Of a DNA stretch of 64,000 nucleotides, positions 7,756 through 16,333 are shown piece after piece. The translations under genes and the position numbers were made by a program. This stretch comes from Nocardioidaceae bacterium (GTDB taxonomy: Bacteria > Actinomycetota > Actinomycetes > Propionibacteriales > Nocardioidaceae): contig CP076053.1 of NCBI GenBank assembly GCA_018672315.1, positions 1,351,827 through 1,415,826 of the forward strand, read 5' to 3'. The notes under the pieces were generated by a model, which had not been told where the DNA came from, searched no databases, and worked only from the letters and a program-made list of their open reading frames with translations. Each line of letters begins with the position of its first letter. Within the stretch, counting starts at the first letter, position 1.

Positions 7756-8682
7756 ATGACCGTCGAGACCGAGACCAACGACAAGTTCGCCGCGTACGCA
7801 CACCCCGAGGTGCTCGTGAGCACCGACTGGCTGGCCGAGCAGATCGACGCCGGTCGCGTCGGCACCGCCGACCTGGTGCTGCTCGAGTCCGACGAGGACG
7901 TGCTGCTCTACGACTCCGGCCACATCCCCGGGGCGGTGAAGATCGACTGGCACACCGAGCTCAACGACCCCGTGACGCGCGACTACGTGGACGGCGAGGG
8001 CTTCGCCGCGCTGATGAGCGCCAAGGGCGTGCACCGCGACTCCACCGTGGTCATCTACGGGGACAAGTCCAACTGGTGGGCCGCGTACGCCCTGTGGGTC
8101 TTCAAGCTGTTCGGTCACGCCGACGTACGTCTCCTGGACGGCGGTCGCGCGGCCTGGACCGCCGAGGACCGCGCGATGACCCGCGACAAGCCCACCCCCG
8201 AAGCGACCGACTACCCGGTCGTGGAGCGCCACGACGGCGACATCCGCGCGTACAAGGACGACGTGCTCGGCTTCCTCGGACACGGCCCGCTGATCGACGT
8301 ACGCAGCCCCGCGGAGTACACGGGCGAGCGCACCCACATGCCCGACTACCCCGAGGAGGGCGCCCTGCGTGGCGGCCACATCCCGTCCGCGCACTCGGTG
8401 CCGTGGGCCCGGGCCGCGGCCGAGGACGGCCGCTTCAGGTCCCGCGAGGAGCTCGAGGCGATCTACGAGGGCGAGAAGGGTCTCGCAAGCACCGACCAGG
8501 TGATCGCGTACTGCCGCATCGGCGAGCGCTCGAGCCACACCTGGTTCGTGCTGACCTACCTGCTGGGCTACGACGGCGTCCGCAACTACGACGGTTCCTG
8601 GACCGAGTGGGGCAACGCCGTCCGCGTCCCGATCGTCACCGGCGAGGAGCCCGGGGAGGTCCCCGCGGGCTTCGGTCGATGA
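7756..8682 (+). CDS. Thiosulfate/3-mercaptopyruvate sulfurtransferase (rhodanese)
   Basis: The 308-residue protein has two rhodanese domains in tandem. The first (about 18-140) is inactive by position, and the second (about 160-290) carries the active-site loop A-Y-C-R-I-G-E-R-S with catalytic Cys253. The CRIGERS loop is typical of thiosulfate sulfurtransferases of the actinobacterial CysA/SseA type. It transfers sulfane sulfur via a cysteine persulfide. The stop overlaps the start of the SufE-like gene (ATGA), so the two are coupled and may pass sulfur between them. CACCAT 6 nt before the ATG and no Shine-Dalgarno suggest a leaderless message. Confidence 0.92.
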   Translation: MTVETETNDKFAAYAHPEVLVSTDWLAEQIDAGRVGTADLVLLESDEDVLLYDSGHIPGAVKIDWHTELNDPVTRDYVDGEGFAALMSAKGVHRDSTVVIYGDKSNWWAAYALWVFKLFGHADVRLLDGGRAAWTAEDRAMTRDKPTPEATDYPVVERHDGDIRAYKDDVLGFLGHGPLIDVRSPAEYTGERTHMPDYPEEGALRGGHIPSAHSVPWARAAAEDGRFRSREELEAIYEGEKGLASTDQVIAYCRIGERSSHTWFVLTYLLGYDGVRNYDGSWTEWGNAVRVPIVTGEEPGEVPAGFGR

Positions 8683-9131
8683 GCGGGCAGCAGCCCCTTC
8701 CCGCGGCGCTGCAGGAGATCGCCGACGACTTCGGCGCGATGCCACCCGGTGAGCGGCTCTCGCTGCTGCTGGAGTTCTCCGACGAGCTGCCCGACCTGCC
8801 CGAGCGGTACGCCGACCACCCCGAGCTGCTCGAGCCGGTGCCGGAGTGCCAGTCGCCGATCTTCGTCGTCGTCGAGGTCGACGGTGAGGGTCCGGAGGCG
8901 CGGGTCGACCTGTTCTTCTCCGCGCCGGCGGAGGCTCCGACGACGCGTGGGTTCGCGGGCATCCTGCACGAGGGACTCGACGGCCGTACCGCCGCCGAGG
9001 TGGTCGGCACTCCCCCGGACCTGCCGCTGCGGCTCAACATCACCGACCAGGTCAGCCCGCTGCGCCTCAACGGCATGGCGGGCATGCTCACCCGGATCAC
9101 GCGTCAGGTGACGCAGAAGGCAGGGCTGTAA
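8679..9131 (+). CDS. SufE family sulfur-acceptor protein
   Basis: A 150-residue SufE-fold protein. Cys57 in the conserved context V-P-E-C-Q-S-P is the persulfide-accepting cysteine of SufE/CsdE. The segments [12 protein letters not shown] and [10 protein letters not shown] are also typical. SufE proteins accept sulfur from a cysteine desulfurase; here the partner is a rhodanese overlapping by 4 bp and no desulfurase is adjacent. This rhodanese-SufE pairing recurs in actinobacteria (recollection), and the overlap supports joint work in sulfur trafficking. Confidence 0.9.
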   Translation: MSGQQPLPAALQEIADDFGAMPPGERLSLLLEFSDELPDLPERYADHPELLEPVPECQSPIFVVVEVDGEGPEARVDLFFSAPAEAPTTRGFAGILHEGLDGRTAAEVVGTPPDLPLRLNITDQVSPLRLNGMAGMLTRITRQVTQKAGL

Positions 9132-9160
9132 GGGACGTCGGTGGGCAGAGTGACACCACG

Positions 9161-10498
9161 ATGAGTTCTGATGTCGCCTTCCTCCTCTTCGGTGCCTGCC
9201 TGCTGCTGGCGGTCGTGCTGCCCACGGCACTGACGCGCGTGGCCGTGTCGGCGCCGTTGGTGCTGATGGGACTCGGCATCGTGCTGGGCCTGAGCCCGAT
9301 CACCGAGGGCATCACGATCGACCCCTTCACCAACCAGCAGGCGATCGAGCACGTCACCGAGCTGACGGTGATCGTGGCCCTGATGGGTGTCGGTCTGGCG
9401 ATCGAGAGGCCGCTGTCGCTGCGCGACAAGGGCTCCCTGCGACGCTGGTCGGGCACCTGGCGCCTGCTCGCGATCGGCATGCCGCTCTCGATCGCCCTCG
9501 TCGCCCTGTCGGCCTGGTGGCTGGCCGGCGTCCCGATCGCGCTGGCGCTGCTGCTGGGCGCCGCGCTGGCGCCGACGGATCCGGTGCTCGCCTCCGACGT
9601 GCAGATCGGCGGACCGGTGGTGGACTCCGAGTCCGGTGTCGACCCGCGCCAGGTGGACGACGACGAGGTGCGCTTCTCGCTCACCTCCGAGGCGGGTCTG
9701 AACGACGGTCTCGCGTTCCCGTTCGTCTACATCGCGCTGCTCGCCGCCGGCGCGGTGCACACCGTCGACTCCTGGCAGGCCGCGCTGGGCTGGGGCTCCT
9801 ACTACGTGCTGGTCAAGGTGGCCATCGGCGTGGTCGTCGGGCTCGCGGTCGGGCGGGTCCTGGCGAGGTTCGCGTACGGGTCCCGCATCAAGGCGCTGCG
9901 CCTGGCCGACCGGGGTGAGCCGCTGCTGGTGCTCGCAGCGCTGCTGACCGCGTACGGGCTGACCGAGGTGCTGCAGGGCTACGGCTTCCTCGCGGTGTTC
10001 CTGTGCGCGATGGCGATGCGCTCGGCCGAGCGTCGCGCCGCCTACAACCGTGCGATGCACCAGGTGATCGAGCGGGTCGAGGTGGTACTGACGCTCGCGG
10101 TGCTGCTGTTCTTCGGCATCGCGGTCAGCCGCGGCCTGCTGAGCGCGTTGACCTGGCAGGGCGCCCTGGTGGCGGTGCTGCTGGTGCTGGTGATCCGCCC
10201 GCTGACGGCCTACCTGTCGCTGCGCATCGCCCCCGCACCCGCCGACTGTCGGCACGCAACCACGGAGGGCGAGCGCTGGACCATCGCGTTCTTCGGGGTC
10301 CGTGGCGTGGGCACGATCTACTACCTGGCGTACGCGACGGGCTTCCTCGGCGTCGAGACCGTCGAGCTGTGGTCGATCGCGGGCCTCGCGATCGTGCTGT
10401 CGGTGACGCTGCACGGCATCACCGCGACGCCCGTGCTGGGCAAGGTCGACGCCCACCGGCGTCAGCACCGCCGGGGACACCAGGAGACGAGCGTCTGA
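9161..10498 (+). CDS. Cation:proton antiporter (CPA1/NhaP type)
   Basis: A 445-residue polytopic membrane protein with about 12-13 hydrophobic segments. Two CPA1 signatures are visible: A-L-A-P-T-D-P-V-L-A-S-D near 140-151 and S-E-A-G-L-N-D-G-L-A-F-P near 173-184, the latter carrying the Asn-Asp pair of electroneutral Na+/H+ exchangers. It probably exports Na+ (or K+) in exchange for protons in pH and salt homeostasis. The C-terminus is short, so no large cytoplasmic regulatory tail is present. It is followed by a 178-bp gap without a gene. Confidence 0.92.
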   Translation: MSSDVAFLLFGACLLLAVVLPTALTRVAVSAPLVLMGLGIVLGLSPITEGITIDPFTNQQAIEHVTELTVIVALMGVGLAIERPLSLRDKGSLRRWSGTWRLLAIGMPLSIALVALSAWWLAGVPIALALLLGAALAPTDPVLASDVQIGGPVVDSESGVDPRQVDDDEVRFSLTSEAGLNDGLAFPFVYIALLAAGAVHTVDSWQAALGWGSYYVLVKVAIGVVVGLAVGRVLARFAYGSRIKALRLADRGEPLLVLAALLTAYGLTEVLQGYGFLAVFLCAMAMRSAERRAAYNRAMHQVIERVEVVLTLAVLLFFGIAVSRGLLSALTWQGALVAVLLVLVIRPLTAYLSLRIAPAPADCRHATTEGERWTIAFFGVRGVGTIYYLAYATGFLGVETVELWSIAGLAIVLSVTLHGITATPVLGKVDAHRRQHRRGHQETSV

Positions 10499-10676
10499 GA
10501 CGGCTGAGGGGACCATGAGGTGAGCACGGCCGCCGTTGACGGGGGAGACAACGGCGACCGGCGTGACAGACGTTATCCAGTGGGACGCATGTGCATCGTG
10601 CGCCGCGCCGGGACGGGCGTGTGGTCTGCGTCGCCGACGTCGATCGGGCTGTCTACCGGGCTGCGCACCGGGCCGC

Positions 10677-11624
10677 CTACCGGATGGTGACCTGACGGTT
10701 GGCCAGGCCGGCCCGCGCGGAGCGCTCCGACGCGGTGAGCGGGGCGTTCTCGGCCATCAGCTCCTCCAGCCGCGTACGCAGCGTGGTCGCGGGCTCGGCG
10801 AGCACGTCCGCGCCGGTGCCCAGCGGCAGGTCCCACACCGGGGCGAGGACGCCGTGCGCGCGGAACATGCCGACCAGGCGTCCACCCTCGACCAGGCGGT
10901 CCTCGTCCGCGGCGTGAAGACGGGCGAGCGCGTCGAGCAACGCGTCCTCGTCATCGCCCATCACCCACCGCAGGTGCTCCTTGGACCCGACGTCGGTCCA
11001 GTAGGCGGCGCCGTGGTCGGGCAGGCGCCGGGTCGGCCAGATGACGTCGTCCGCAGCCTCGATCGCCGCCGCCACGCCGGGGTCGGGCTCGTCCTCGGCC
11101 ACCCAGAACGCGAACCCGTCGTGCACCGTGACCTCGAGCGGCTCGTCGGCGAGGAGGTCGCCGAGGCGGGGCCCGACCCCCGGAGAGGCGGGCACCTCGA
11201 CCACGGAGCCGGGGGCGGCCTCGAGCGCCGCGAGCAGCGCGACGGCGAGGTCGCGGGAGACGTCGCCCGAGTCCCGCTGCACCTGCAGGCCCAGCATCAC
11301 CTCGCCGTCCTCCCGCACGAGCGCGGGGGCGCCGCCGGGCAGCAGCGTCGCGAGCGTGACCGTACGGTCGGCGTGCTCGCCGACCAGGCGCAGCGGCGCC
11401 GTCGCCGCGGGGACCAGCTCACGCAGCGCGACGAGCTCGGCCTCGGCCGCCATGCCGGCGAAGGGCCGGGCGACGTACGGGGCCGCGCCGCTCGACGCAC
11501 CGTGACAGTTCTTGAAGCGCTTGCCCGACCCGCACGGGCACGGCTGCCTGGGGCCGACCTCGCCGGGCGCGAGGGTCCCGGCGCCGGCGCCGGTCGAGGG
11601 CTTGGTGCGGTTCTTCTTCGCCAT
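10677..11624 (-). CDS. DUF5926 family protein with SEC-C zinc motif
   Basis: A 315-residue protein starting with a basic leader (MAKKNRTK) and a SEC-C-type zinc-binding motif P-C-P-C-G-S-G-K-R-F-K-N-C-H (about 28-41). The remainder matches the actinobacterial DUF5926 pattern, with acidic segments and W-V-A-E-D-E-P-D and W-P-T-R-R-L-P. The SEC-C motif resembles that of SecA, but here no ATPase is present; the role is unknown. TACGCT lies 7 nt before the ATG, suggesting a leaderless transcript. Confidence 0.88.
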   Translation of the reverse strand: MAKKNRTKPSTGAGAGTLAPGEVGPRQPCPCGSGKRFKNCHGASSGAAPYVARPFAGMAAEAELVALRELVPAATAPLRLVGEHADRTVTLATLLPGGAPALVREDGEVMLGLQVQRDSGDVSRDLAVALLAALEAAPGSVVEVPASPGVGPRLGDLLADEPLEVTVHDGFAFWVAEDEPDPGVAAAIEAADDVIWPTRRLPDHGAAYWTDVGSKEHLRWVMGDDEDALLDALARLHAADEDRLVEGGRLVGMFRAHGVLAPVWDLPLGTGADVLAEPATTLRTRLEELMAENAPLTASERSARAGLANRQVTIR

Positions 11625-11631
11625 GGCGCGC

Positions 11632-11637
11632 AGCGTA
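11632..11637 (-). promoter_or_regulatory. Putative leaderless -10 (TACGCT)
   Basis: On the minus strand TACGCT ends 7 nt before ATG 11624, with no ribosome binding site between. Confidence 0.45.
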
Positions 11638-11666
11638 CGCGGGGCGGCCGCCGGGAAGGCCGCTGG

Positions 11667-12131
11667 TCAGCCGGGAGCGATGAGGGCGTGCACCGTGGCT
11701 CGCTCGGCGGTCAGCTCGGTCCACCAGCGCTTGGTCAGCGAGTCGACGATCGCCATGCCGCGGCCGGACTGTGCCGACGGCGGTGCGTCCACCCGGTGCG
11801 GCACGAGCGCGGAGCCACCGTCGGTCACCGAGACGACCAGGCCGTCGGGGCTCAGGCTCCAGCAGAGCGTCAGCACGCCGCCCTGCACCGGTTGGGCGTG
11901 GCGGATCGCGTTGCCCACGAGCTCGGAGACGACGAGCTCGGCGCAGTCGACGAGGTCCTCGAAGTCGGGAACCCGCGTGCCGGCCCCGTGGCGCGTGAGC
12001 CACAGCCGCAGCTGGCGGCGCGCGACCGCCGCCGAGGAGGGGTGGAACGGCACGCGCAGGTGGCCTTCGACCTGTCGCGTGGCGTCGAGACGTGTGTCGA
12101 CGACCGACGGGCGTACCTTCTGCGGATTCAT
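11667..12131 (-). CDS. ATP-binding anti-sigma-type protein (HATPase_c_2)
   Basis: A 154-residue GHKL-fold protein of the RsbW/SpoIIAB-like HATPase_c_2 family. The N box is E-L-V-V-S-E-L-V-G-N-A-I-R-H (about 68-81), G1 is S-V-T-D-G-G and G2 is Q-S-G-R-G-M-A-I-V. Such proteins bind ATP and phosphorylate STAS partners or sequester sigma factors; no STAS or sigma gene is adjacent, so its partner is unknown. ATG 12131 was chosen because AGGAGG precedes it at 5-6 nt; a longer GTG start falls inside that ribosome binding site. Confidence 0.85.
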   Translation of the reverse strand: MNPQKVRPSVVDTRLDATRQVEGHLRVPFHPSSAAVARRQLRLWLTRHGAGTRVPDFEDLVDCAELVVSELVGNAIRHAQPVQGGVLTLCWSLSPDGLVVSVTDGGSALVPHRVDAPPSAQSGRGMAIVDSLTKRWWTELTAERATVHALIAPG

Positions 12132-12188
12132 CGACACCTCCTCAGCGTCAAGTCAACGGGTTGATCGGCGTGTCTGCACAAGAAACAA

Positions 12189-13028
12189 CTAGCCGCTGGG
12201 TAAAGAGTCACGGCCTCGCAGCATGTCGCCCGGCTTGTCCGTGATGACCGCCTCAACCCCCAGCGAGGCACACCATTCCAGGTCGGCGAGCTCGTTCACC
12301 GTCCAGACGTGCATGCGGCGCGCCCCCGTACGGCAGGCGTCACGCAGCGAGGCGTCACGCCGCAGCAGCTTGATGTCCGGGGCGGCGATCCACCCTCTGT
12401 CGTCGACACCCTGCGCGAGTACCCACGTGCGCCGCTTGTCCATGCAGTAGACGATCGGGATCCGCGGCTCCTGCCGGCGGACCCGCGTCAGCGCCACCCA
12501 CGAGAAGCTCAGCACCCGGGCGCGTTCGCCGGTGTGCCACCCGAACTCGCGCAGCAGGTCCACCACCCGCTTCTCGACCAGCCCCGCGTACCTGGTCGGG
12601 TGCTTGGTCTCGATGGCGACCTCGATGCGCCGGGGCTGGCTCGCGATGGTCTCGAGCAGCGTGCGCAGCGGCAGCACCGTGTCCCAGGAGCGGTCGCGCT
12701 CCTCGGCCTCGTCGTCGAAGTCGCGCCAGGGGTTCTTCCAGCTCGCCACGTCGATGGCGTCGAGCTCCTCCAGCGTCATCGTGCTGATGACGCCACGGTG
12801 GCTCGCGGTGCGTCGCAGGTCCCGGTCGTGCGCACAGACGAGGTGCCCGTCCGCGGTCAGGCGTACGTCGCACTCGACCGCCTCGGCACCTGCCTCGAGT
12901 GCGCGCACGTATGCCCCCAGCGTGTGCTCGGCCTCCGTCGCGCTGTCGCCGCGGTGGGCGACGATCTGCGGCTGCGACGGAGGGGGCACGCACCCATGCA
13001 ACCGCACGTCGTGGGCGATTGCACGCAC
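12189..13028 (-). CDS. Glycerophosphodiester phosphodiesterase
   Basis: A 279-residue GDPD TIM barrel. The catalytic motif H-R-G-D near 25-28, E-A-V-E-C-D-V-R-L-T (metal-binding Glu and Asp) and H-D-R-D-L near 67-71 are in place, as are the late barrel strands I-E-T-K-H-P, V-W-T-V-N-E and A-V-I-T-D-K-P-G. It hydrolyses glycerophosphodiesters to glycerol-3-phosphate and an alcohol. There is no signal peptide, so it is probably cytosolic. The start codon is uncertain: GTG at 13028 gives a 20-residue leader before the conserved region, and a later GTG is possible. Confidence 0.9.
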   Translation of the reverse strand: MRAIAHDVRLHGCVPPPSQPQIVAHRGDSATEAEHTLGAYVRALEAGAEAVECDVRLTADGHLVCAHDRDLRRTASHRGVISTMTLEELDAIDVASWKNPWRDFDDEAEERDRSWDTVLPLRTLLETIASQPRRIEVAIETKHPTRYAGLVEKRVVDLLREFGWHTGERARVLSFSWVALTRVRRQEPRIPIVYCMDKRRTWVLAQGVDDRGWIAAPDIKLLRRDASLRDACRTGARRMHVWTVNELADLEWCASLGVEAVITDKPGDMLRGRDSLPSG

Positions 13029-13066
13029 CTGGGGGCCGGGACCGCCCCCTCAGGGGTGGGGTCGGC

Positions 13067-13801
13067 TCACATGTCGCGGTAGCGCCGCGCCTGGTCGAGG
13101 GCGTCCTGCATCGCACTGGCCGGAACCGGTCGGGCGGTGGCTGCCTGCCACCGTCCGTCGGCGCTGCCGTCGTAGGGCAGCCCGTACGCGGCCGTGTCCC
13201 GCTGGAACCGCCACCCCTCGGCCAGGGGCCCCGCGTCGAGGGCGTCGTACCCCAGGCGGTCGAGCACCTCGGTGGCGGCGCGCTTGGCGTCCTCGTCGTC
13301 GCCGGCGATCGCGAGCACGGAGCGCTCGGGGCTGCCGGAAGGGCGCGCCAGCGCCCCGAGGTGCCCGAAGAAGATGTTGTTGAACGCCTTCACCACGTGG
13401 GCGGTGGGGAACGCCTCCGCGACCATCTCGCTGGTCGTCGTGGACTCCTCCTCCAGCGCCGTCACGCGCCCGTCGCGCTCGGGGTAGTAGTTCAGGGTGT
13501 CGAGGACGACCGTGCCGTCCAGCGTCCCCTCCGGCACCGCCGCCACGACGTCGTCCAGGGCGTTCAGCGGCACGGTCAGCACGACCACGTCGGCGGCCGC
13601 CGCCTCGGCCGTCGTGCCGGCGCGCGCGTGCTCGCCGAGGTCGGCGGCGAGATCCGCCAGCGTCTCCGGGCCACGGCTGTTGGACAGCACCACGTCCAGT
13701 CCGGCGTCGACCGCCAGGCGCGCCACGGTGCCGCCGATGTTGCCCGCACCGATGAACCCGATGGTCGTCTCGGTCGCCTCAGGTGTCGTCTCACGCGTCA
13801 T
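13067..13801 (-). CDS. NADPH-dependent F420 reductase-like / NADP oxidoreductase
   Basis: A 244-residue Rossmann protein: G-F-I-G-A-G-N-I-G-G-T (about 14-24) is the NADP site, S-N-S-R-G-P-E-T follows beta-2 and binds the 2'-phosphate, and V-V-L-D-T-L-N-Y-Y-P with A-F-N-N-I is characteristic of the F420H2:NADP oxidoreductase (Fno) family and its F420-independent relatives such as NADP-dependent ferric reductase-like proteins. Whether the cofactor partner is F420 cannot be read from sequence alone. It is divergent from the GH3 gene. Confidence 0.85.
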   Translation of the reverse strand: MTRETTPEATETTIGFIGAGNIGGTVARLAVDAGLDVVLSNSRGPETLADLAADLGEHARAGTTAEAAAADVVVLTVPLNALDDVVAAVPEGTLDGTVVLDTLNYYPERDGRVTALEEESTTTSEMVAEAFPTAHVVKAFNNIFFGHLGALARPSGSPERSVLAIAGDDEDAKRAATEVLDRLGYDALDAGPLAEGWRFQRDTAAYGLPYDGSADGRWQAATARPVPASAMQDALDQARRYRDM

Positions 13802-13860
13802 GCTGGGGTCAACCCGCGGGGCACGGCGCGTGTTCCCGCCGCGAGCGGAGGTGCAGTCCG

Positions 13861-16302
13861 ATGAACGACGTCCCGCAGTCCCCGGTGGAGCTCTCGACGG
13901 TGCCGCTGGCGGAGAAGGTGCGCCTGCTGACCGGCGCCAGCACCTTCACGCTGCACGGCCACGACGGTCTGGGGCTGCGACCGATGGCGTTCTCCGACGG
14001 TCCGACCGGTGTGCGCGGACTGCAGTTCAGCGGCGGACCCGAGGTGACGCTGCTGCCGAACGCGACCGTGCTGGCCTCGTCCTGGGACGAGGACGCCGCC
14101 GAGGAGGTCGGCCGGATCCTGGCCGAGGAGGCGCTCGCCCAGGGCGTGCACGTCGTGCTCGGACCGACCATCAACCTGCACCGCTCGCCGCTCGGCGGGC
14201 GCTTGTTCGAGGCCTACTCCGAGGATCCACTGCTCTCGGGGCGCCTGGCTGCGGCGTACGTGCGCGGGATGCAGGCCGCGGGCGTCGGCGCCTGCCTGAA
14301 GCACCTCGTGGCCAACGAGTCCGAGACCCAGCGCAACACCGTCAGCTCGGTCGTGGACGAGGCGACCCTGCGAGAGATCTACCTGCTGCCCTTCGAGATC
14401 GCCGTCGCCGACGCCGACCCGTGGTCGGTGATGTCGGCGTACAACCGCGTGAACGGCATCCCCGCCACCGAGCAGCACCACGTGCAGGTCGAGGTGCTCC
14501 GGGACGACTGGGGCTGGACCGGGCTGGTGATGTCGGACTGGTTCGCGACCACCTCTGCCGCCCCCGCGGCGAACGGCGGCCTCGACCTGGTGATGCCCGG
14601 GCCGGACGGGCCCTGGGGCGATGCGCTGGTGCGGGCCGTGGAGTCCGGCGAGGTCGCGGAGTCGACCGTCGACGAGCACGTACGCCGCCTGCTGCTGCTC
14701 GCGGACCGGGTCGGGGCCCGGGGCGCTCCTCGCGAGGCGCCGGCTGACCTGCCGACGCCGGACTCCACGGTGCGCCGCGAACAGATGACGCGTCTCGCCG
14801 CGGCCGGCCTCACCGTGCTGACCAACCGCGGCGGGGTGCTGCCACTGCGGTCGACGGACGCCGTGGCGCTGGTCGGCCGCCACGCCGTCGAGACGATCTG
14901 CATGGGAGGAGGCTCCTCGAAGGTCAACCCGCCGCATCAGGTGAGCATCGTCGAGGGCCTGCGTACGCGGCTGGCCTCCGGCCCGGCCGTGGTCGACGGG
15001 GTGGCCGTGCGTCGGCGCCCGACGATGGCGCGGCAGGACGTGCTGTGCGCACCCGGCGGCAGCGACGCGTCGGTGGTGTGGGAGCTGCTCGACGCCGACG
15101 GCGAGGTGCTGGAGACCCGCCGCACCGAGGAGGCCGAGACCGTCGTCGGGTGGGACGACGACCTGCCTCGGCCGTGCGTCGGGATCCGCGTACGCGCCGA
15201 GGTGCTGCTCGACGGCGGGGTCGAGGTCGGCGGGCTCGGCGTGGGCGACTGGACGCTGCGGCTCGCCGGCGAGGAGCGGTCGTACGCGGCGCGCGTGGAC
15301 GGTGACGGCTTCGGCGAGGAGATGCTGAAGCTGCCCGGGGAGACGTTCCGTGTCGACCTGCGCGGCGAGGGACCGCACCACCTGGAGGGCACGGTGCGCC
15401 TGCTGGACGCTGACGACCAGGGGGCGATGGCCGGGGTGGCACGGCTGCAGATCGCGGCGACCACCGCGGTGCGGCCGACCGAGGATGTCCTTGAGGAGGC
15501 CCGGCGCGCTGCCCGGGCGTGCGAGGTGGCGGTGGTGGTCGTCGGTCTGACGGAGGAGCAGGAGACCGAGGCCGTCGACAAGAGCACTCTCGCGCTGCCG
15601 GGGGACCAGGACGACCTCGTCCGTGCCGTCGCGGCGGTCGCCCCGCGGACGGTCGTGGTCGTGAACGCCGCGACGCCGGTGCTCATGCCGTGGCTCGATG
15701 AGGTCGACGCGGTGCTCTGGGCGGGACTTCCCGGTCAGGAGGGCGGACACGCGGTCGCAGCCGCCCTGCTGGGCGAGGTCGAGCCGGCGGGTCGACTGGT
15801 GACGACGTTCCCACGGGCCGACGGCGGGTCGGTCGCCTGGAGCGTGACGCCGGTCGACGGTGAGCTGACCTACGACGAGGGGCCGTGGATCGGCTACCGG
15901 GGTCACTGGGCGGGACGGGCGCCAAAGCCGCTGTTCTGGGCGGGGCACGGCCTCGGGTACGGCGCCTGGGAGTACGCCGACGCCGAGGTGACCATCGACG
16001 GCACCGGCCCGGGCGCCCTGGACGTGGCGGTGACGCTGCGCAACCTCGGTGAGCGGGAGAGTCGCGAGGTCGTGCAGCTCTACTGGGACCCGGCGGCCGA
16101 CGACCAACCCGTACGCCTCGTCGGTTGGACCGCGGCAACGGTGGACTCCGGAGCCGAGCGACGGGTGCGGGTCTGTGCGGACGCGCGGATGATGCGCCGA
16201 TGGGACACCGCGGCCGGTCGATGGGAGCAGATGCCGCTGGACGGCACCGTGCTGTTGGCCCGGGGTCTCGGGGACGTCAGGGCACGGCTCGACCTCGGCT
16301 GA
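13861..16302 (+). CDS. Glycoside hydrolase family 3 (beta-glucosidase-like)
   Basis: An 813-residue GH3 enzyme without a signal peptide. The N-terminal GH3 barrel has K-H-L-V-A-N-E-S-E (about 143-151), V-M-S-A-Y-N-R-V-N-G, and the nucleophile Asp in V-M-S-D-W (about Asp226). A GH3_C domain follows in two parts separated by an insertion of roughly 150 residues that resembles a PA14-like beta domain (around residues 390-550). A fibronectin III-like C-terminus (A-V-T-L-R-N-L-G-E-R-E-S-R-E-V-V-Q-L-Y) ends the protein. ATG 13861 has GGAGGTG upstream. The probable role is cytosolic hydrolysis of beta-linked oligosaccharides or glycosides; the sugar specificity is unknown. Confidence 0.92.
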   Translation: MNDVPQSPVELSTVPLAEKVRLLTGASTFTLHGHDGLGLRPMAFSDGPTGVRGLQFSGGPEVTLLPNATVLASSWDEDAAEEVGRILAEEALAQGVHVVLGPTINLHRSPLGGRLFEAYSEDPLLSGRLAAAYVRGMQAAGVGACLKHLVANESETQRNTVSSVVDEATLREIYLLPFEIAVADADPWSVMSAYNRVNGIPATEQHHVQVEVLRDDWGWTGLVMSDWFATTSAAPAANGGLDLVMPGPDGPWGDALVRAVESGEVAESTVDEHVRRLLLLADRVGARGAPREAPADLPTPDSTVRREQMTRLAAAGLTVLTNRGGVLPLRSTDAVALVGRHAVETICMGGGSSKVNPPHQVSIVEGLRTRLASGPAVVDGVAVRRRPTMARQDVLCAPGGSDASVVWELLDADGEVLETRRTEEAETVVGWDDDLPRPCVGIRVRAEVLLDGGVEVGGLGVGDWTLRLAGEERSYAARVDGDGFGEEMLKLPGETFRVDLRGEGPHHLEGTVRLLDADDQGAMAGVARLQIAATTAVRPTEDVLEEARRAARACEVAVVVVGLTEEQETEAVDKSTLALPGDQDDLVRAVAAVAPRTVVVVNAATPVLMPWLDEVDAVLWAGLPGQEGGHAVAAALLGEVEPAGRLVTTFPRADGGSVAWSVTPVDGELTYDEGPWIGYRGHWAGRAPKPLFWAGHGLGYGAWEYADAEVTIDGTGPGALDVAVTLRNLGERESREVVQLYWDPAADDQPVRLVGWTAATVDSGAERRVRVCADARMMRRWDTAAGRWEQMPLDGTVLLARGLGDVRARLDLG

Positions 16303-16305
16303 GCC

Positions 16306-16333
16306 GATCGCTGCCGGCCCTCAGGCAGCGATC
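16306..16333. terminator. Bidirectional hairpin after GH3 gene
   Basis: GATCGCTGCC at 16306-16315 pairs perfectly with GGCAGCGATC at 16324-16333 around an 8-nt loop. It lies immediately after the GH3 stop and its right arm falls in the last codons of the convergent HNH gene. Confidence 0.6.

Noticed and set aside
10499-10676. Small gene or RNA in the gap after the antiporter
   Set aside because: There is no start with a ribosome binding site leading to a plausible product, no tRNA-like or strongly structured element; left as intergenic.
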